DNA from: ATM1 sp003577165
Lineage (GTDB): Bacteria; Armatimonadota; Fimbriimonadia; Fimbriimonadales; ATM1
Length of the DNA: 64,000 bases
Direction: 5' to 3'
NCBI GenBank assembly: GCA_030263715.1
Contig: SZPM01000014.1
Span: 1 to 64,000 of the forward strand
Positions 8,229 to 16,760 of this stretch are shown here, one piece after another. Both the position numbers and the translations under genes were made by a program. A model generated the notes under the pieces. That model made no database searches. It had not been told where the DNA came from and worked only from the letters and a program-made list of their open reading frames with translations. Positions within the stretch are counted from its first letter, which is position 1. The number at the start of each line of letters is the position of its first letter.

Positions 8229-8359
8229 ACGATCAGAACAGGCTGCTTGGCGCAGTTTACGTAAAGGCAGGCCGGTTGCCACGCCGATCTCGCACGCACC
8301 CAACCACTCCCAAGAGGATGCGTTGCAAACGTCATGCCGGCAGCCGTGCGAGTGCCTCG

Positions 8360-8983
8360 CTACTCTCCGGGCTGTGTGGTCTTCGGCGCGTTGGTGTCGC
8401 TGCGCGGCGCTTTCTCGAGGACGAGTTCGAGCGCCCTCACAAAAGACTCCGGGTCGTCCGCGCGGAAATTCAGCAGTTTCAAATCGTCCACTCGGCCGAT
8501 CATCGTGCCCCCGCCCTGACCCATGAGAGGCAGCGATTCTTTGATGACGAGCAGGAACCGCGCGTATTCGCCGCGATCCCAGACGGCGAGGAGCGCCGCG
8601 CGATTCTCCGCCTTCCTCGTCTCCTTGCCCGCGTGCCGATGCTGCGCGTCGAGTTCCTTGGAAGAATCCATCATGTTCTCCTTACCGTGCGCGAGCATGA
8701 CGATCTTGCCGTCTTTGGTTGCAGCTTCGAAAGACTCGCCGTCCGGCCCGGTCCACGACCAGCCGGTCGAGTACAGGAAGGAAAGAGCGAGCGGCGCATC
8801 GTCCGGCTTGACTCCCTCTGGAGCGGGGAACGCCTTCTTTGCTTCGTCTATGGGATCGCCGATTGCGACCACGCCACCCGGGCCGACGAGCGAGAGCGCA
8901 GACTCGGGATCGGCTGCCGATCCACCGCCCACGCAGCCGACTGCGATGAGAGCCGCGACGAGCGGAGCGGCAATCCACTTCAT
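8360..8983 (-). CDS. Putative lipoprotein, unknown function
   Basis: 207 residues with a lipoprotein-type signal (MKWIAAPLVAALIAVGC, modified Cys at residue 17). The mature part is hydrophilic and ends in a Thr/Pro-rich tail; no family is recognised. Its segment GPGGVVAIGDPIDEAKKAFPAPEG suggests a small domain comparing a parameter with a threshold, but nothing more can be said. It is divergent from the riboswitch-controlled pseudopilin gene, with about 65 bp between its start and the riboswitch. Confidence 0.65.
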   Translation of the reverse strand: MKWIAAPLVAALIAVGCVGGGSAADPESALSLVGPGGVVAIGDPIDEAKKAFPAPEGVKPDDAPLALSFLYSTGWSWTGPDGESFEAATKDGKIVMLAHGKENMMDSSKELDAQHRHAGKETRKAENRAALLAVWDRGEYARFLLVIKESLPLMGQGGGTMIGRVDDLKLLNFRADDPESFVRALELVLEKAPRSDTNAPKTTQPGE

Positions 8984-9045
8984 GGCACGGATTGTAGCGG
9001 AATCCCCGGGAATGGAGTATGTTAAAGCGTCAGAAGGCCAAAAGG

Positions 9046-9138
9046 CCGTCTACGCTAGGGGAGCCCCATCGGGCTGAGAGTTCCGGACCAGCCGGAAGAC
9101 CCTTCGAACCTGAACCGGATAATTCCGGCGTAGGAAAG
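9046..9138 (+). promoter_or_regulatory. TPP riboswitch (THI box)
   Basis: The conserved thiamine pyrophosphate aptamer is readable throughout. P1 is CTACGC (9050-9055) with GCGTAG (9128-9133). GGGGAGCCCC and GGGCTGAGAG form the pyrimidine-sensing arm, and GACCCTTCGAACCTGAACCG with GGATAATTCCGGCGTAGGAA forms the pyrophosphate arm. It is followed 20-50 bp later by a perfect intrinsic-terminator hairpin on the same strand. The standard mechanism would be premature termination when TPP is bound. The next gene downstream is a pseudopilin at 9213, not a thiamine synthesis or transport gene. Confidence 0.95.
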
Positions 9139-9156
9139 CGGAAGACCTACGATTCG

Positions 9157-9189
9157 ATAGGCCGTTCCGCTCGGTGGAACGGCCTATTT
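9157..9189 (+). terminator. Intrinsic terminator of the TPP riboswitch
   Basis: A perfect 12-bp stem pairs ATAGGCCGTTCC (9157-9168) with GGAACGGCCTAT (9176-9187) across a 7-nt loop. Only a short T run follows. Its place between aptamer and ribosome-binding site marks it as the expression platform. Confidence 0.85.
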
Positions 9190-9212
9190 GGCCTCTCAAG
9201 GAGGTCAAACAA

Positions 9213-10004
9213 ATGAACCGGAGAAACGTCGGCTTCACGCTGATCGAACTCCTCGTAGTCATCGCGATCATCGCGATTCTGTCCGCCATCCTGTTCCCGG
9301 TCATGGTGAACGCGAAGAACGCGGCGAAGCGGAGCGCCAACCTCACGAACGGCCGCCAAATCGGGATGGCCCTGATGATGTACCTATCGGATTACGACGA
9401 CACGTTTCCGATCTTCTACGACTACAACAGCCAGCCGCCGGCTGGACAAGTTGGGCACAAGGGCGTGGAAGTGCAACTTGCTCCGTACTGCGCGAGCGCG
9501 CAGAGAGGCGACACGTCCGTCGCACTGAACCGACTGTTCTACAACCCGTTCGACACGGGCGGGCCGTTCACATGGCAGGACGTGCCCGGAAGCACGAGTT
9601 ACTGGGACGCGTACGGAAGCAGTTACCACTTTACGAAGTGCATGTTCTCCGTCATCGCGAACGAGTCGAGTCGGAACAACCAACTGTATAACTACACGAA
9701 GGTTGTGACGACTTCGGCGATCGTGGACCCGGCCGGCACGCGCGTGATCCGCGACGAGATGATGGCGTTCTTCGACGACGAGGTGACCGAGGATGCCTGC
9801 GCTCGATACGGATACGATTGCCCACCACCGTGGAACTTCTTCCAGAAGTGGGATCCGATCGGAGGGATGATGGTGTTTGCGGACGGCCACGCGAAGCACA
9901 TCCCGGGCAGCGCTTACTTCGACGACGCGCTCATCGACCCGGCAGGGCACAGAACCGGCGATCCCCACCCGACGGACGGCACATGGTATTGGGCTTGCGA
10001 CTAG
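9213..10004 (+). CDS. Pseudopilin, prepilin-type N-terminal domain (H-X9-DG group)
   Basis: 263 residues from the ATG at 9213, fixed by an AAGGAGGT Shine-Dalgarno 7 bp upstream; an upstream in-frame ATG would fall inside the terminator hairpin. The N-terminus MNRRNVGFTLIELLVVIAIIAIL is a type IV/II pilin signal, cleaved after Gly by prepilin peptidase. A beta-rich globular domain follows, ending GGMMVFADGHAKHIPGSAYFDD, the V-F-x-D-G-H motif of the H-X9-DG-like family common in Planctomycetes and Armatimonadota. These proteins are thought to assemble in or near type II secretion-like machines. No other secretion gene is adjacent. The TPP riboswitch directly upstream is unusual for this family. 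Confidence 0.85.
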   Translation: MNRRNVGFTLIELLVVIAIIAILSAILFPVMVNAKNAAKRSANLTNGRQIGMALMMYLSDYDDTFPIFYDYNSQPPAGQVGHKGVEVQLAPYCASAQRGDTSVALNRLFYNPFDTGGPFTWQDVPGSTSYWDAYGSSYHFTKCMFSVIANESSRNNQLYNYTKVVTTSAIVDPAGTRVIRDEMMAFFDDEVTEDACARYGYDCPPPWNFFQKWDPIGGMMVFADGHAKHIPGSAYFDDALIDPAGHRTGDPHPTDGTWYWACD

Positions 10005-10010
10005 CCAAGA

Positions 10011-11072
10011 CTAAAACTTCTTGCCCTTCTGCTTGAAGACGTAGGCGAGAACCTCTGCGACGGCTTGGAACAGCTTCGCAGGGATCATCTCGCCTAAGTC
10101 CACTTCTTCGTACAGCGAACGCGCGAGAGGGGGGTTGGGCACGATCGGCACTCTGTGCTTCTTGGCCTCTTGGCGAATGCGCTCTGCGACGAGGTGGCGA
10201 CCCTTCGCGAGCACGACGGGAGCAGCCCGCTTGGACGGCTCGTACAGCAGGGCGACGGCGTACTCGGTCGGGTTGGTGATGACGACGTCGGCCTTCTTGA
10301 CGTTCGACATCATGCGGGCGCGCGCCATCCGCTGCCTTCGCCGGTGCATCTCCTGGCGGAGTTCAGGCGACGTCTCCGTCTCGCGCATCTCCCGCTTTAG
10401 TTCGTCGCGGGACATCATAAGCATTCGGTCGGTCTGCTTCTTCTGGAACCAGTAGTCTACGACGGCGATGACGAACCAAGCGAACGCCGCCTTCATGAGC
10501 ACTGCACCCAGGAACGCTCCACACCAGGCGATGCCCTGGGTGGGGGGAAGTGCACCGAGGTTCAGCATTGCGTCCCAGTTGTTGGAGACTTCTGAGTACG
10601 CGGCGTAAGCGATGACGATGAACTTGGCGAGCGACTTGCCGAGATCGAACAGCGCCCTTCGGGAGAGCAGCCGCTTGAATCCTTCCACCGGATTGATGCG
10701 CGAAAAATCAGGGTTGAGCGGCTCTGCTGTCGGCGTGAACCCCACTTGGGCGAAGTTGATTCCGAGGCCTAAAACCAGCGCGATCCCGGCGATGGCGACT
10801 AAACCAACGAGCGTCGGCTGGAACGAACGCCAGAGATGGTTGGCGAGATCGCCGGATTGCACGGAGACGGCGTCGAGCGTCAGTCCCCCCCGCATGCCGG
10901 CGATGAGCCCGCTGCCTATGATCGAGAAGACCGCGGGGGCGAGGAGCGCGATGGCGACGAGAACGGACGATGAGGTGAGGTCTGCAGATCTTGCTACGGT
11001 GCCTCGACGCCGCGCCTGTTGTTTCTTGCGCGGTGTCGCCTGTTCTGTTCTTTCCTGTGTGTGCTCGGCCAT
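10011..11072 (-). CDS. flhB: Flagellar export gate switch protein FlhB
   Basis: 353 residues. A charged N-terminus (EHTQERTEQATPRKKQQARRRG) is typical of FlhB, followed by four membrane helices and a cytosolic domain containing the autocleavage site NPTE (267-270). Most FlhB proteins have NPTH; NPTE is a tolerated variant. FlhB switches export from rod/hook to filament substrates. It is the last gene of a tightly packed flagellar operon: its ATG directly follows the fliR stop. flhA is not in the window; the next gene beyond the operon is the convergent pseudopilin. Confidence 0.95.
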   Translation of the reverse strand: MAEHTQERTEQATPRKKQQARRRGTVARSADLTSSSVLVAIALLAPAVFSIIGSGLIAGMRGGLTLDAVSVQSGDLANHLWRSFQPTLVGLVAIAGIALVLGLGINFAQVGFTPTAEPLNPDFSRINPVEGFKRLLSRRALFDLGKSLAKFIVIAYAAYSEVSNNWDAMLNLGALPPTQGIAWCGAFLGAVLMKAAFAWFVIAVVDYWFQKKQTDRMLMMSRDELKREMRETETSPELRQEMHRRRQRMARARMMSNVKKADVVITNPTEYAVALLYEPSKRAAPVVLAKGRHLVAERIRQEAKKHRVPIVPNPPLARSLYEEVDLGEMIPAKLFQAVAEVLAYVFKQKGKKF

Positions 11073-11825
11073 CTACGATCCTAAGGCTTTGCCAATCAGG
11101 TCCGATGCGATCGTGAGACCCTGCGAGACGCCATACGCGAGAGCGGGAAGCGAGAGCGCCAAGGCGACGAGACCCGCGAGCAGCTTCGCGGAGATGCCCG
11201 CCATGAGCACGTTGATCTGCGGAACGGCCTTGTTCACGATACCGAGCGCCGCATCAACGACGAATGTCACCGCAGCAACGGGTAGCGCGATCTGCAGAGC
11301 GAGCAGGGACATGGCGCCGAGCCCGGACAGCATCGCCGTCATTCCCGACTCCGCCGTCAGAGATCCGGTGAAGGAGTAAGAGCCGACGAGCGCATTCATC
11401 ATGATGTGATGACCGTTCAGCGCAAGGAAGAGTGCGATGGCGAGGAGCGTCTTGAACTTCGACAGGATCGTGGACGGAAGCGACGTGTTGGGCGCAAGCA
11501 CGGACGCCATCCCGAAGCCGACCGCGACGTCGAGGAAACTGCCTGCCATCTGCGCAGCCGAGAGGGCGAGTTGGATGCAGAATCCGATCGCCATGCCCGT
11601 GATGGCCTCGCGACCCACGAGGAGTCCCAACTGGAGGAGGTCCTCCGGCACGGGAATCGAGCCGTAGACAACGGGCGAGACGGCACAGGCGATGGCCGCG
11701 CCCATGAAGACCCGAACGAGCACCGGCGTTCCCATTCCAGAGAACAGGGGAGCGGTGAGCATCATCGCAGAAATGCGGACGAACACCGCGGAGTACGTGA
11801 CGAGAAACGCAGCGTCTAACTTCAC
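11073..11825 (-). CDS. fliR: Flagellar export apparatus protein FliR
   Basis: 250 residues when started at GTG 11825, whose GTGA overlaps the fliQ stop. A longer frame up to 11891 would overlap fliQ widely and has an uncharacteristic Arg-rich start. Hydrophobic throughout, with the FliR/SctT features VRISAMMLTAPLFSG near the N-terminus and FKTLLAIALFLALNGHH in the middle. Forms the FliPQR export gate in the inner membrane. Confidence 0.93.
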   Translation of the reverse strand: MKLDAAFLVTYSAVFVRISAMMLTAPLFSGMGTPVLVRVFMGAAIACAVSPVVYGSIPVPEDLLQLGLLVGREAITGMAIGFCIQLALSAAQMAGSFLDVAVGFGMASVLAPNTSLPSTILSKFKTLLAIALFLALNGHHIMMNALVGSYSFTGSLTAESGMTAMLSGLGAMSLLALQIALPVAAVTFVVDAALGIVNKAVPQINVLMAGISAKLLAGLVALALSLPALAYGVSQGLTIASDLIGKALGS

Positions 11826-12091
11826 CGCGTTACGTGCTCGGCGGCTTGGAGCGATTGAGACATGAAGCCGACGACGGTCGTAATCATCCACGATCCGAAG
11901 AACACGAAGGCGCAGATCACGGCGAGGATCTTCGGAACATAGGTGAGAGTCATCTCCTGCACCTGCGTCACCGCCTGAAAGACGGCGACGATGAGGCCGG
12001 CAATCAGCGTCAGGCCGAGGATCGGAAGGCTAACCGACACCGCGACCTGCATCGCCTGTCGGCCGACGTCCAACACATCCGCTTGATTCAT
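11822..12091 (-). CDS. fliQ: Flagellar export apparatus protein FliQ
   Basis: 89 residues, two membrane helices (LPILGLTLIAGLIVAVFQAV and ILAVICAFVFFGSWMITTVV) with the conserved TQVQEMTLTYVPKI between them. Usual length for FliQ. Overlaps fliP by 4 bp (ATGA) and fliR by 4 bp, implying translational coupling of the three gate subunits. Confidence 0.95.
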   Translation of the reverse strand: MNQADVLDVGRQAMQVAVSVSLPILGLTLIAGLIVAVFQAVTQVQEMTLTYVPKILAVICAFVFFGSWMITTVVGFMSQSLQAAEHVTR

Positions 12092-12855
12092 CGAAATCCT
12101 CCGAGCACGGACTGGACGAGCAGCGACCAGCCGTCAGCGAGAAGGAACACAAGCACCTTCGCAGGAAGCGAAACGACGACAGGAGGCAGCATCATCATTC
12201 CCATGCTCATCAGCGTGCTCGCGACGACAAGGTCGATCACGAGGAAGGGAACGAATATGTAGAACCCAATGATGAATGCGGTCTTGAGTTCGCTGAGCAC
12301 GAAGGCGGGAATCAGGTGCTGCCAACCCACATCTTCGACGTTCTTGAACTTCGCGCCGCTCATGTTCGCAAAGAGCGCGAGATCCTTCTTGTAAGTCTGT
12401 CGAATCATGAAGGAACGCATCTCGCCCCACGCCCGCTCCTTGGCGACGTCGAACGAGATCTCCTTCTTCATGTAGGGTTCGAGCGCTTGGGAGTGCACCT
12501 TTTCGAAAGTCGGCGCCATCACGAAGAACGTGAGGAAGAGGCTGAGGCCGATGAGAATCTGGTTGGGGGGAATGCCCGGCGTTCCGAGGGCGGTTCTGAG
12601 AAAGCTGAATACGATGACGATGCGGGTGAAGGCCGTCGTGAGCACGAGGATCGCCGGCGCGAGGCTGAGCACCGTCAACAGGGCGAGGATTTGGAGGCTC
12701 GTTGCGACTTCCCCCCCCTGCGAACCCGGCTCCACGCCCAACTTGATGGAGGGGATGGGCACGGACTGGCCGCCCGCGCCACCCGTCTGCGCCAACGCCG
12801 TTGCGGCGAGCGCAGCGACGAATAGGAGCGCCGTCAGTCTGCAGGCGGCTCTCAC
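12088..12855 (-). CDS. fliP: Flagellar export apparatus protein FliP
   Basis: 255 residues with a cleavable signal peptide (MRAACRLTALLFVAALAATALAQ), then the FliP core: LAPAILVLTTAFTRIVIVFS, LGTPGIPPNQILIGLSLFLT, and the C-terminal FYIFVPFLVIDLVVASTLMS followed by MGMMMLPPVVVSLPAKVLVF. It is the main component of the FliPQR gate. An 8-base C run at 12711-12718 encodes Gly-Gly and does not break the frame. Overlaps fliO by 4 bp. Confidence 0.96.
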   Translation of the reverse strand: MRAACRLTALLFVAALAATALAQTGGAGGQSVPIPSIKLGVEPGSQGGEVATSLQILALLTVLSLAPAILVLTTAFTRIVIVFSFLRTALGTPGIPPNQILIGLSLFLTFFVMAPTFEKVHSQALEPYMKKEISFDVAKERAWGEMRSFMIRQTYKKDLALFANMSGAKFKNVEDVGWQHLIPAFVLSELKTAFIIGFYIFVPFLVIDLVVASTLMSMGMMMLPPVVVSLPAKVLVFLLADGWSLLVQSVLGGFR

Positions 12856-13292
12856 GGCTTTCCACCTTGGAGCCGCTCGAGCCGGCCGAACACTTCGGCG
12901 AAGGGCTCCTCGCCTTCGTGAGATTTGGGAGAGGGGATGTAGGGAAGCGCTTCGGGCTCATCGGTCAGGTCGGCGATGAGACTCGCGTCCGACGTCGTGG
13001 TCGAGATTAGCAGCGTTCGTCCGCGCACTTTGACGAGGTGCAGCGTCGCCGCGCCGAGCAGCGTCGAGTCAAGGACTTGAAATTCGGGACTTAACGACGC
13101 GGCGCCCCCGCGCTTGCCGACCTTTGCAAGGTACTTCGGCACGAGCCAGCGAATAAGCGCAACGACGACCGCGAGGGCGAGCAGCATCTGGATGAGCGGC
13201 CCGATCCCGAAGAGGGGCGAGACACCGTCGGACACCGGACGAATCGGGTCGTCCTTGAGCCCTTCGATCGCTTGCGCCAAAGGCAATTGCAA
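12852..13292 (-). CDS. fliO: FliO-like flagellar assembly protein
   Basis: 146 residues from a proposed TTG at 13292, just after the fliN/Y stop. No ATG is available, a GAGAGG sequence lies about 10 bp upstream, and longer forms would overlap fliN/Y in an Arg-rich frame. A single membrane helix (LIQMLLALAVVVALIRWLVPKYL) precedes a cytosolic domain with PEFQVLDSTLLGAATLHLVKVRGRTLLIS, the usual FliO pattern. FliO helps FliP assemble and is poorly conserved; the position between fliN and fliP supports the call. Confidence 0.8.
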   Translation of the reverse strand: MQLPLAQAIEGLKDDPIRPVSDGVSPLFGIGPLIQMLLALAVVVALIRWLVPKYLAKVGKRGGAASLSPEFQVLDSTLLGAATLHLVKVRGRTLLISTTTSDASLIADLTDEPEALPYIPSPKSHEGEEPFAEVFGRLERLQGGKP

Positions 13293-13294
13293 GG

Positions 13295-14179
13295 TTAGGC
13301 GGCCTCTCCGAGTCTCTGAACGCGCTCTTGCGGGCTGACGATCTCGGTCAGTCGAACGCCGAAGTTGTCCTCGATGACCACGACCTCGCCTCTCGCGACA
13401 AGGCATCCGTTGACGAGAACGTCCACCGGCTCGCCTGCGGCCTTCTCCAATTCGATCACGCTTCCGGCGGTCAGTTCGAGCACGTCCTGCACGAGCATCT
13501 TCACGCGGCCGAGTTCGACGCTGAGGTGCAGCGGCACGTCGAACAGGACTTCGAGTTCTCGCTCGAGCGCGGTCTTCGGGGTGTCTGAGGTCTCCTCGTA
13601 TTCCTCAGAAGACGCGACTTCCGCAGGAACCGAAGGACCGAGGATCATCCGAGCGGTGGACTGATCTACGAGCCAGGTTGCGCTGCCGTTCAAATCGTCG
13701 CCGGTGAGGCTGATCTGTGTTCGAAGCAGAGTTTCCGCCTCCATGTTCGGCGGAAGGGAGAGGAGTTGGTACGAGACGGACGGCGAAGCGGCGACCAACT
13801 GCTCGCCTGCAACGGAACTCATTCCGTCGCACAGCCCCTTGATGACGGCGGCGAACTTGTCGCTTGCGTCGTTTGCGACCTCGTCCGTCACTTCTTCGAT
13901 GTTGGATCCTGTAGCGCGCGAAATGAGTTTCTTCGCGGTCTCGGCGGGGACGAGAAGAACTTGCGTGTGTCCCTGGAAGTCCTCGAATCCGAACTGCACG
14001 ACCAGCATCGGCGTCGTCATCTCGGATTGCACGTCCTCGCTGCTTGCAGCTACGACGAGCGGGCTTGCCATTGTGAGGTCCGCGCCGAACACCTCTGCGG
14101 CAGCGGTCGTCGCCGCTCCCCAGATTTCGGGCTGCTTCTCGCCAAAGACTGCGATGAGTTCGGGGTTAATCGTTGTCAT
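13295..14179 (-). CDS. fliY: Flagellar motor switch protein FliN/FliY
   Basis: 294 residues, far longer than a simple FliN. The C-terminal 80 residues are a SpoA/FliN domain (LFDVPLHLSVELGRVKMLVQ ... VNGCLVARGEVVVIEDNFGVRLTEIV). The N-terminal 190 residues resemble the CheC-like region of FliY (NDASDKFAAVIKGLCDGMSS). FliY proteins combine C-ring assembly with CheY-P binding or hydrolysis. The acidic linker (SSEEYEETSDTPKTALEREL) is typical. Lies 14 bp downstream of fliM. Confidence 0.85.
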   Translation of the reverse strand: MTTINPELIAVFGEKQPEIWGAATTAAAEVFGADLTMASPLVVAASSEDVQSEMTTPMLVVQFGFEDFQGHTQVLLVPAETAKKLISRATGSNIEEVTDEVANDASDKFAAVIKGLCDGMSSVAGEQLVAASPSVSYQLLSLPPNMEAETLLRTQISLTGDDLNGSATWLVDQSTARMILGPSVPAEVASSEEYEETSDTPKTALERELEVLFDVPLHLSVELGRVKMLVQDVLELTAGSVIELEKAAGEPVDVLVNGCLVARGEVVVIEDNFGVRLTEIVSPQERVQRLGEAA

Positions 14180-14193
14180 ACGTCGCTTTCCTG

Positions 14194-15207
14194 TTAGGGC
14201 TCATAGGGTCCAGTGATTTGGAACGCCAATTTGTTGCCGACCTTCGCCGGCTTTCCGAAGAACTTCGGGTTGTCCTCGACATGCAGCAGCATGTCGTCCA
14301 ATTGCTTTCGTTCGATGCGCACGATGTCGCCAGGTTTGAGTTGGACGAACTCGCGAACGCTCACGGTTCCTGTTCCCAGTTCGATCTTGCAGTCGACCTT
14401 CGCTCGCGAGACGTGATTTGTTAGGAGCATCCGGTTGAGTGGATTCTTCTTGCGTCCGGCAGCGCCAGCCCACTTTTGCGCCGTCAACTTCGTCGTGATG
14501 GGCTTGAGCACGAGGTACGGGATGCAGAGGCTCGCGGCTCCTCGCTGATCGCCCATCTTGATCTCGAAGAGAAGGGTGACGACGATGTCCGTCGGGGGGG
14601 CGATCTGAACGAACTGGGAACTGGTCTCCAGTCCTTCGACCCGCGGATGCACGATGACGATGCCTTCCCAAGCGCGCTTCAGTCCTTTGAGCGCAGTCTC
14701 GACGATTGCGGACACGAGCGGTCGTTCGATGTCGGTGACTGTGGTTCGTGGGATCGGCTTGCCGGTTCCTCCGAGCATGCGATCAATCATGCTGTAGACC
14801 AAACCGAACTCCATCTCCATGACGGCCTGGCCGCTGAGCGGCGCGAGAGACAGCACGGAGAAGATGGACTGGTTGATGCTGCGCAGATACTCTTCGTAGG
14901 GCACCTGCTCTACTGAGATCAGTTCGATGTGAACTGGCGTTCGCAGCATGGCCGCGAGGGAACTGGAAACGAGACGCGCGAACGTCTCGTGCAGCATTTG
15001 GAGCGTGCGCAGTTGCTCTTTGGAGAACTTGTCTGGCCTGCGGAAGTCGTAGACTTCGTATCCGTGCCTGGAGCGCTCCTTTTGTGCGCTGATGGCGTCG
15101 GCGGATTTGGCGCCCCCGTCGGGCGCCGCGGATTCGCCCTCGTTCTCCTCACCTGACAGCGAGGTCAACAGAGCTTCGATTTCTTCGGGCGATAGAATGT
15201 CGGCCAC
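14194..15207 (-). CDS. fliM: Flagellar motor switch protein FliM
   Basis: 337 residues from GTG 15207. The N-terminal LSPEEIEALLTSLSG is the CheY-P-binding peptide. The middle domain includes GYEVYDFRRPDKFSKEQLRT and MIDRMLGGTGKPI, and a C-terminal SpoA domain contains VSVREFVQLKPGDIVRIERK. It forms the C-ring with FliG and FliN/Y and sets the direction of rotation. Complete. Confidence 0.96.
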   Translation of the reverse strand: MADILSPEEIEALLTSLSGEENEGESAAPDGGAKSADAISAQKERSRHGYEVYDFRRPDKFSKEQLRTLQMLHETFARLVSSSLAAMLRTPVHIELISVEQVPYEEYLRSINQSIFSVLSLAPLSGQAVMEMEFGLVYSMIDRMLGGTGKPIPRTTVTDIERPLVSAIVETALKGLKRAWEGIVIVHPRVEGLETSSQFVQIAPPTDIVVTLLFEIKMGDQRGAASLCIPYLVLKPITTKLTAQKWAGAAGRKKNPLNRMLLTNHVSRAKVDCKIELGTGTVSVREFVQLKPGDIVRIERKQLDDMLLHVEDNPKFFGKPAKVGNKLAFQITGPYEP

Positions 15208-15244
15208 TGGCTCTTTCCCGATGGAGAGCCGGGCCGTTCTCGAA

Positions 15245-15871
15245 TCAGTATTCCTGCGTCACGAACGACGTGAAGTACACCTCGAGGACCGGGCCTTTCG
15301 GCTCTGCCTTTTCGCCCGACTTCTGGTCAGGGCTATCAGTCGTCTTATCGGCATGTTTGCCGGTCTCCTTAGGTTCGGGAGAGTCTGATTCCGCCTCGGA
15401 GGCGTGCTCTTCTTCGGAGTGCTCGCCGAGCACCTTGTTGATCGCTGCGATCAGTTCGGCCTTGAGTTTGTCCTTCCCAGCAGGCGTTGCCACGTCTTTG
15501 GGCTTCTTGGAGGTCAGAACGGAGATGATCGCGTCTCGAAGCCGGATCAGTTCGGGCGGGGTGTCTCCCTCGGCGTGACCTCCCGCGCCCCCGTGGAACT
15601 CGAATCCTTCCTGGAAGCCGAGCGCGATCTGGCACTTGAGGAAGGTCTTCTGGTCGGACAGGTTGACGAGGAACTCCTCGAGTTGGACTACCGCCCCCAC
15701 CTTGGGCGCCGAAGGCTTGGCCTTCTTGGCGCCCATGATCTTCATACCGAAGAAGCCGCCTCCCCCCAGCACAATGGCGAGGAGAATGATGACAATCAGT
15801 TTCGGCGACTTCTTGCCCTTCGCCGGCTCTGGCGCTTCTTCAGTTTCCTGGACTTCTGGTTCTTCTGACAT
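15245..15871 (-). CDS. fliL: Flagellar basal body-associated protein FliL
   Basis: 208 residues: an acidic N-terminal tail, one membrane helix (KLIVIILLAIVLGGGGFFGM) and a periplasmic FliL domain starting VQLEEFLVNLSDQKTFLKCQ, with the C-terminal motif VLEVYFTSFVTQEY. A charged insert of about 50 residues (HSEEEHASEAESDSPEPKET) before the C-terminus makes it longer than typical. Probably the first gene of the operon that runs to flhB; the 95-bp gap to the divergent surE should hold the promoter. Confidence 0.88.
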   Translation of the reverse strand: MSEEPEVQETEEAPEPAKGKKSPKLIVIILLAIVLGGGGFFGMKIMGAKKAKPSAPKVGAVVQLEEFLVNLSDQKTFLKCQIALGFQEGFEFHGGAGGHAEGDTPPELIRLRDAIISVLTSKKPKDVATPAGKDKLKAELIAAINKVLGEHSEEEHASEAESDSPEPKETGKHADKTTDSPDQKSGEKAEPKGPVLEVYFTSFVTQEY

Positions 15872-15966
15872 GGGCCCTCGTCTCTACTTATTCCATGTGG
15901 GCGGGCGAAAGCCGATCCTCAGGGTCGGGTCGAGGTTTTGAGGGGGCGGTAGACTTCTCCGACCTC

Positions 15967-16755
15967 ATGCGCATCCTCGTCACGAATGACGACGGCGTCT
16001 TCTCGGCCGGCCTCGAAACCATGGCCGAGGTGGCGTCGCAGTTCGGCGAAGTCGTGGTCTGCGCCCCCGACCGCGAGAGGTCGGCCTGCGGCCACTCGAT
16101 GACCCTCCGGGAGCCTCTCCGGGCTCGCGAGGTGCGGCTAATGAACGGAATGAGGGGGTACGAAGTCAACGGTCTCCCCGTGGACTGCGTGAATCTCGCG
16201 CTGACCGAGTACTTCCCGGATGGCTGCGACTTGGTCTTGAGCGGCATCAACAACGGCCCGAACCTGGGCTGGGACGTGACCTACTCGGGCACCGTCGGAG
16301 GCGCCCTCGAGGGGGCCGTGAACGGCATCCGGTCGATCGCGGTCTCCGTGGCGAAGTACGTCGAGGACGCTCCGCCGCACTACGAGACTGCCGTGGCCTG
16401 GATGCAGGAGTGGCTGCCGAAGCTCGTCTCAGCGACGCTCCCGAAGCACTGCATGCTGAACGTCAATGTTCCGAGCATTGCTCCCGTCGAGGTGCGTGGG
16501 ACCCGAATCACCCGCATGGGGATGCGCGTCTACGCCGACCGCGTCGAGAGGCGGGAGGACCCGTGGGGGAAGCCCTACTACTGGCAGGGCGGAGTCGTAA
16601 TCGTGGACAGCACCCAGCCCGGCACCGACGTTCACGCTGTCAATGAGGGATTCGTGTCGGTGACGCCCGTGCGCCTCGACTGGACAGACCACGAGGCGAT
16701 CCCTGATCTGGTCGAGACTCTCCTCGAAGCCGACAGGGAAGAGGACGCGAGTTAG
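15967..16755 (+). CDS. surE: 5'/3'-nucleotidase SurE
   Basis: 262 residues from ATG 15967, the first codon of MRILVTNDDGVFSAGLETMA, which carries the metal-binding DD pair. GHSMTLREPLR, VNGLPVDCVNLAL, LVLSGINNGPNLGWDVTYSG and the C-terminal DVHAVNEGFVSVTPVRLDWT are all SurE hallmarks. Hydrolyses nucleoside monophosphates using a divalent metal. Divergent from fliL. Confidence 0.95.
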   Translation: MRILVTNDDGVFSAGLETMAEVASQFGEVVVCAPDRERSACGHSMTLREPLRAREVRLMNGMRGYEVNGLPVDCVNLALTEYFPDGCDLVLSGINNGPNLGWDVTYSGTVGGALEGAVNGIRSIAVSVAKYVEDAPPHYETAVAWMQEWLPKLVSATLPKHCMLNVNVPSIAPVEVRGTRITRMGMRVYADRVERREDPWGKPYYWQGGVVIVDSTQPGTDVHAVNEGFVSVTPVRLDWTDHEAIPDLVETLLEADREEDAS

Positions 16756-16760
16756 GGGAT

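Noticed and set aside
12711..12718. 8-base C/G runs in fliP and similar runs in ilvC, the fucosidase, DUF4129, M61 and other genes as phase-variation tracts
   Set aside because: Each encodes Gly-Gly (GGG GGG) or similar in an intact frame. They are spread over housekeeping genes as a codon-use habit, with no gene showing a frameshift at the tract.
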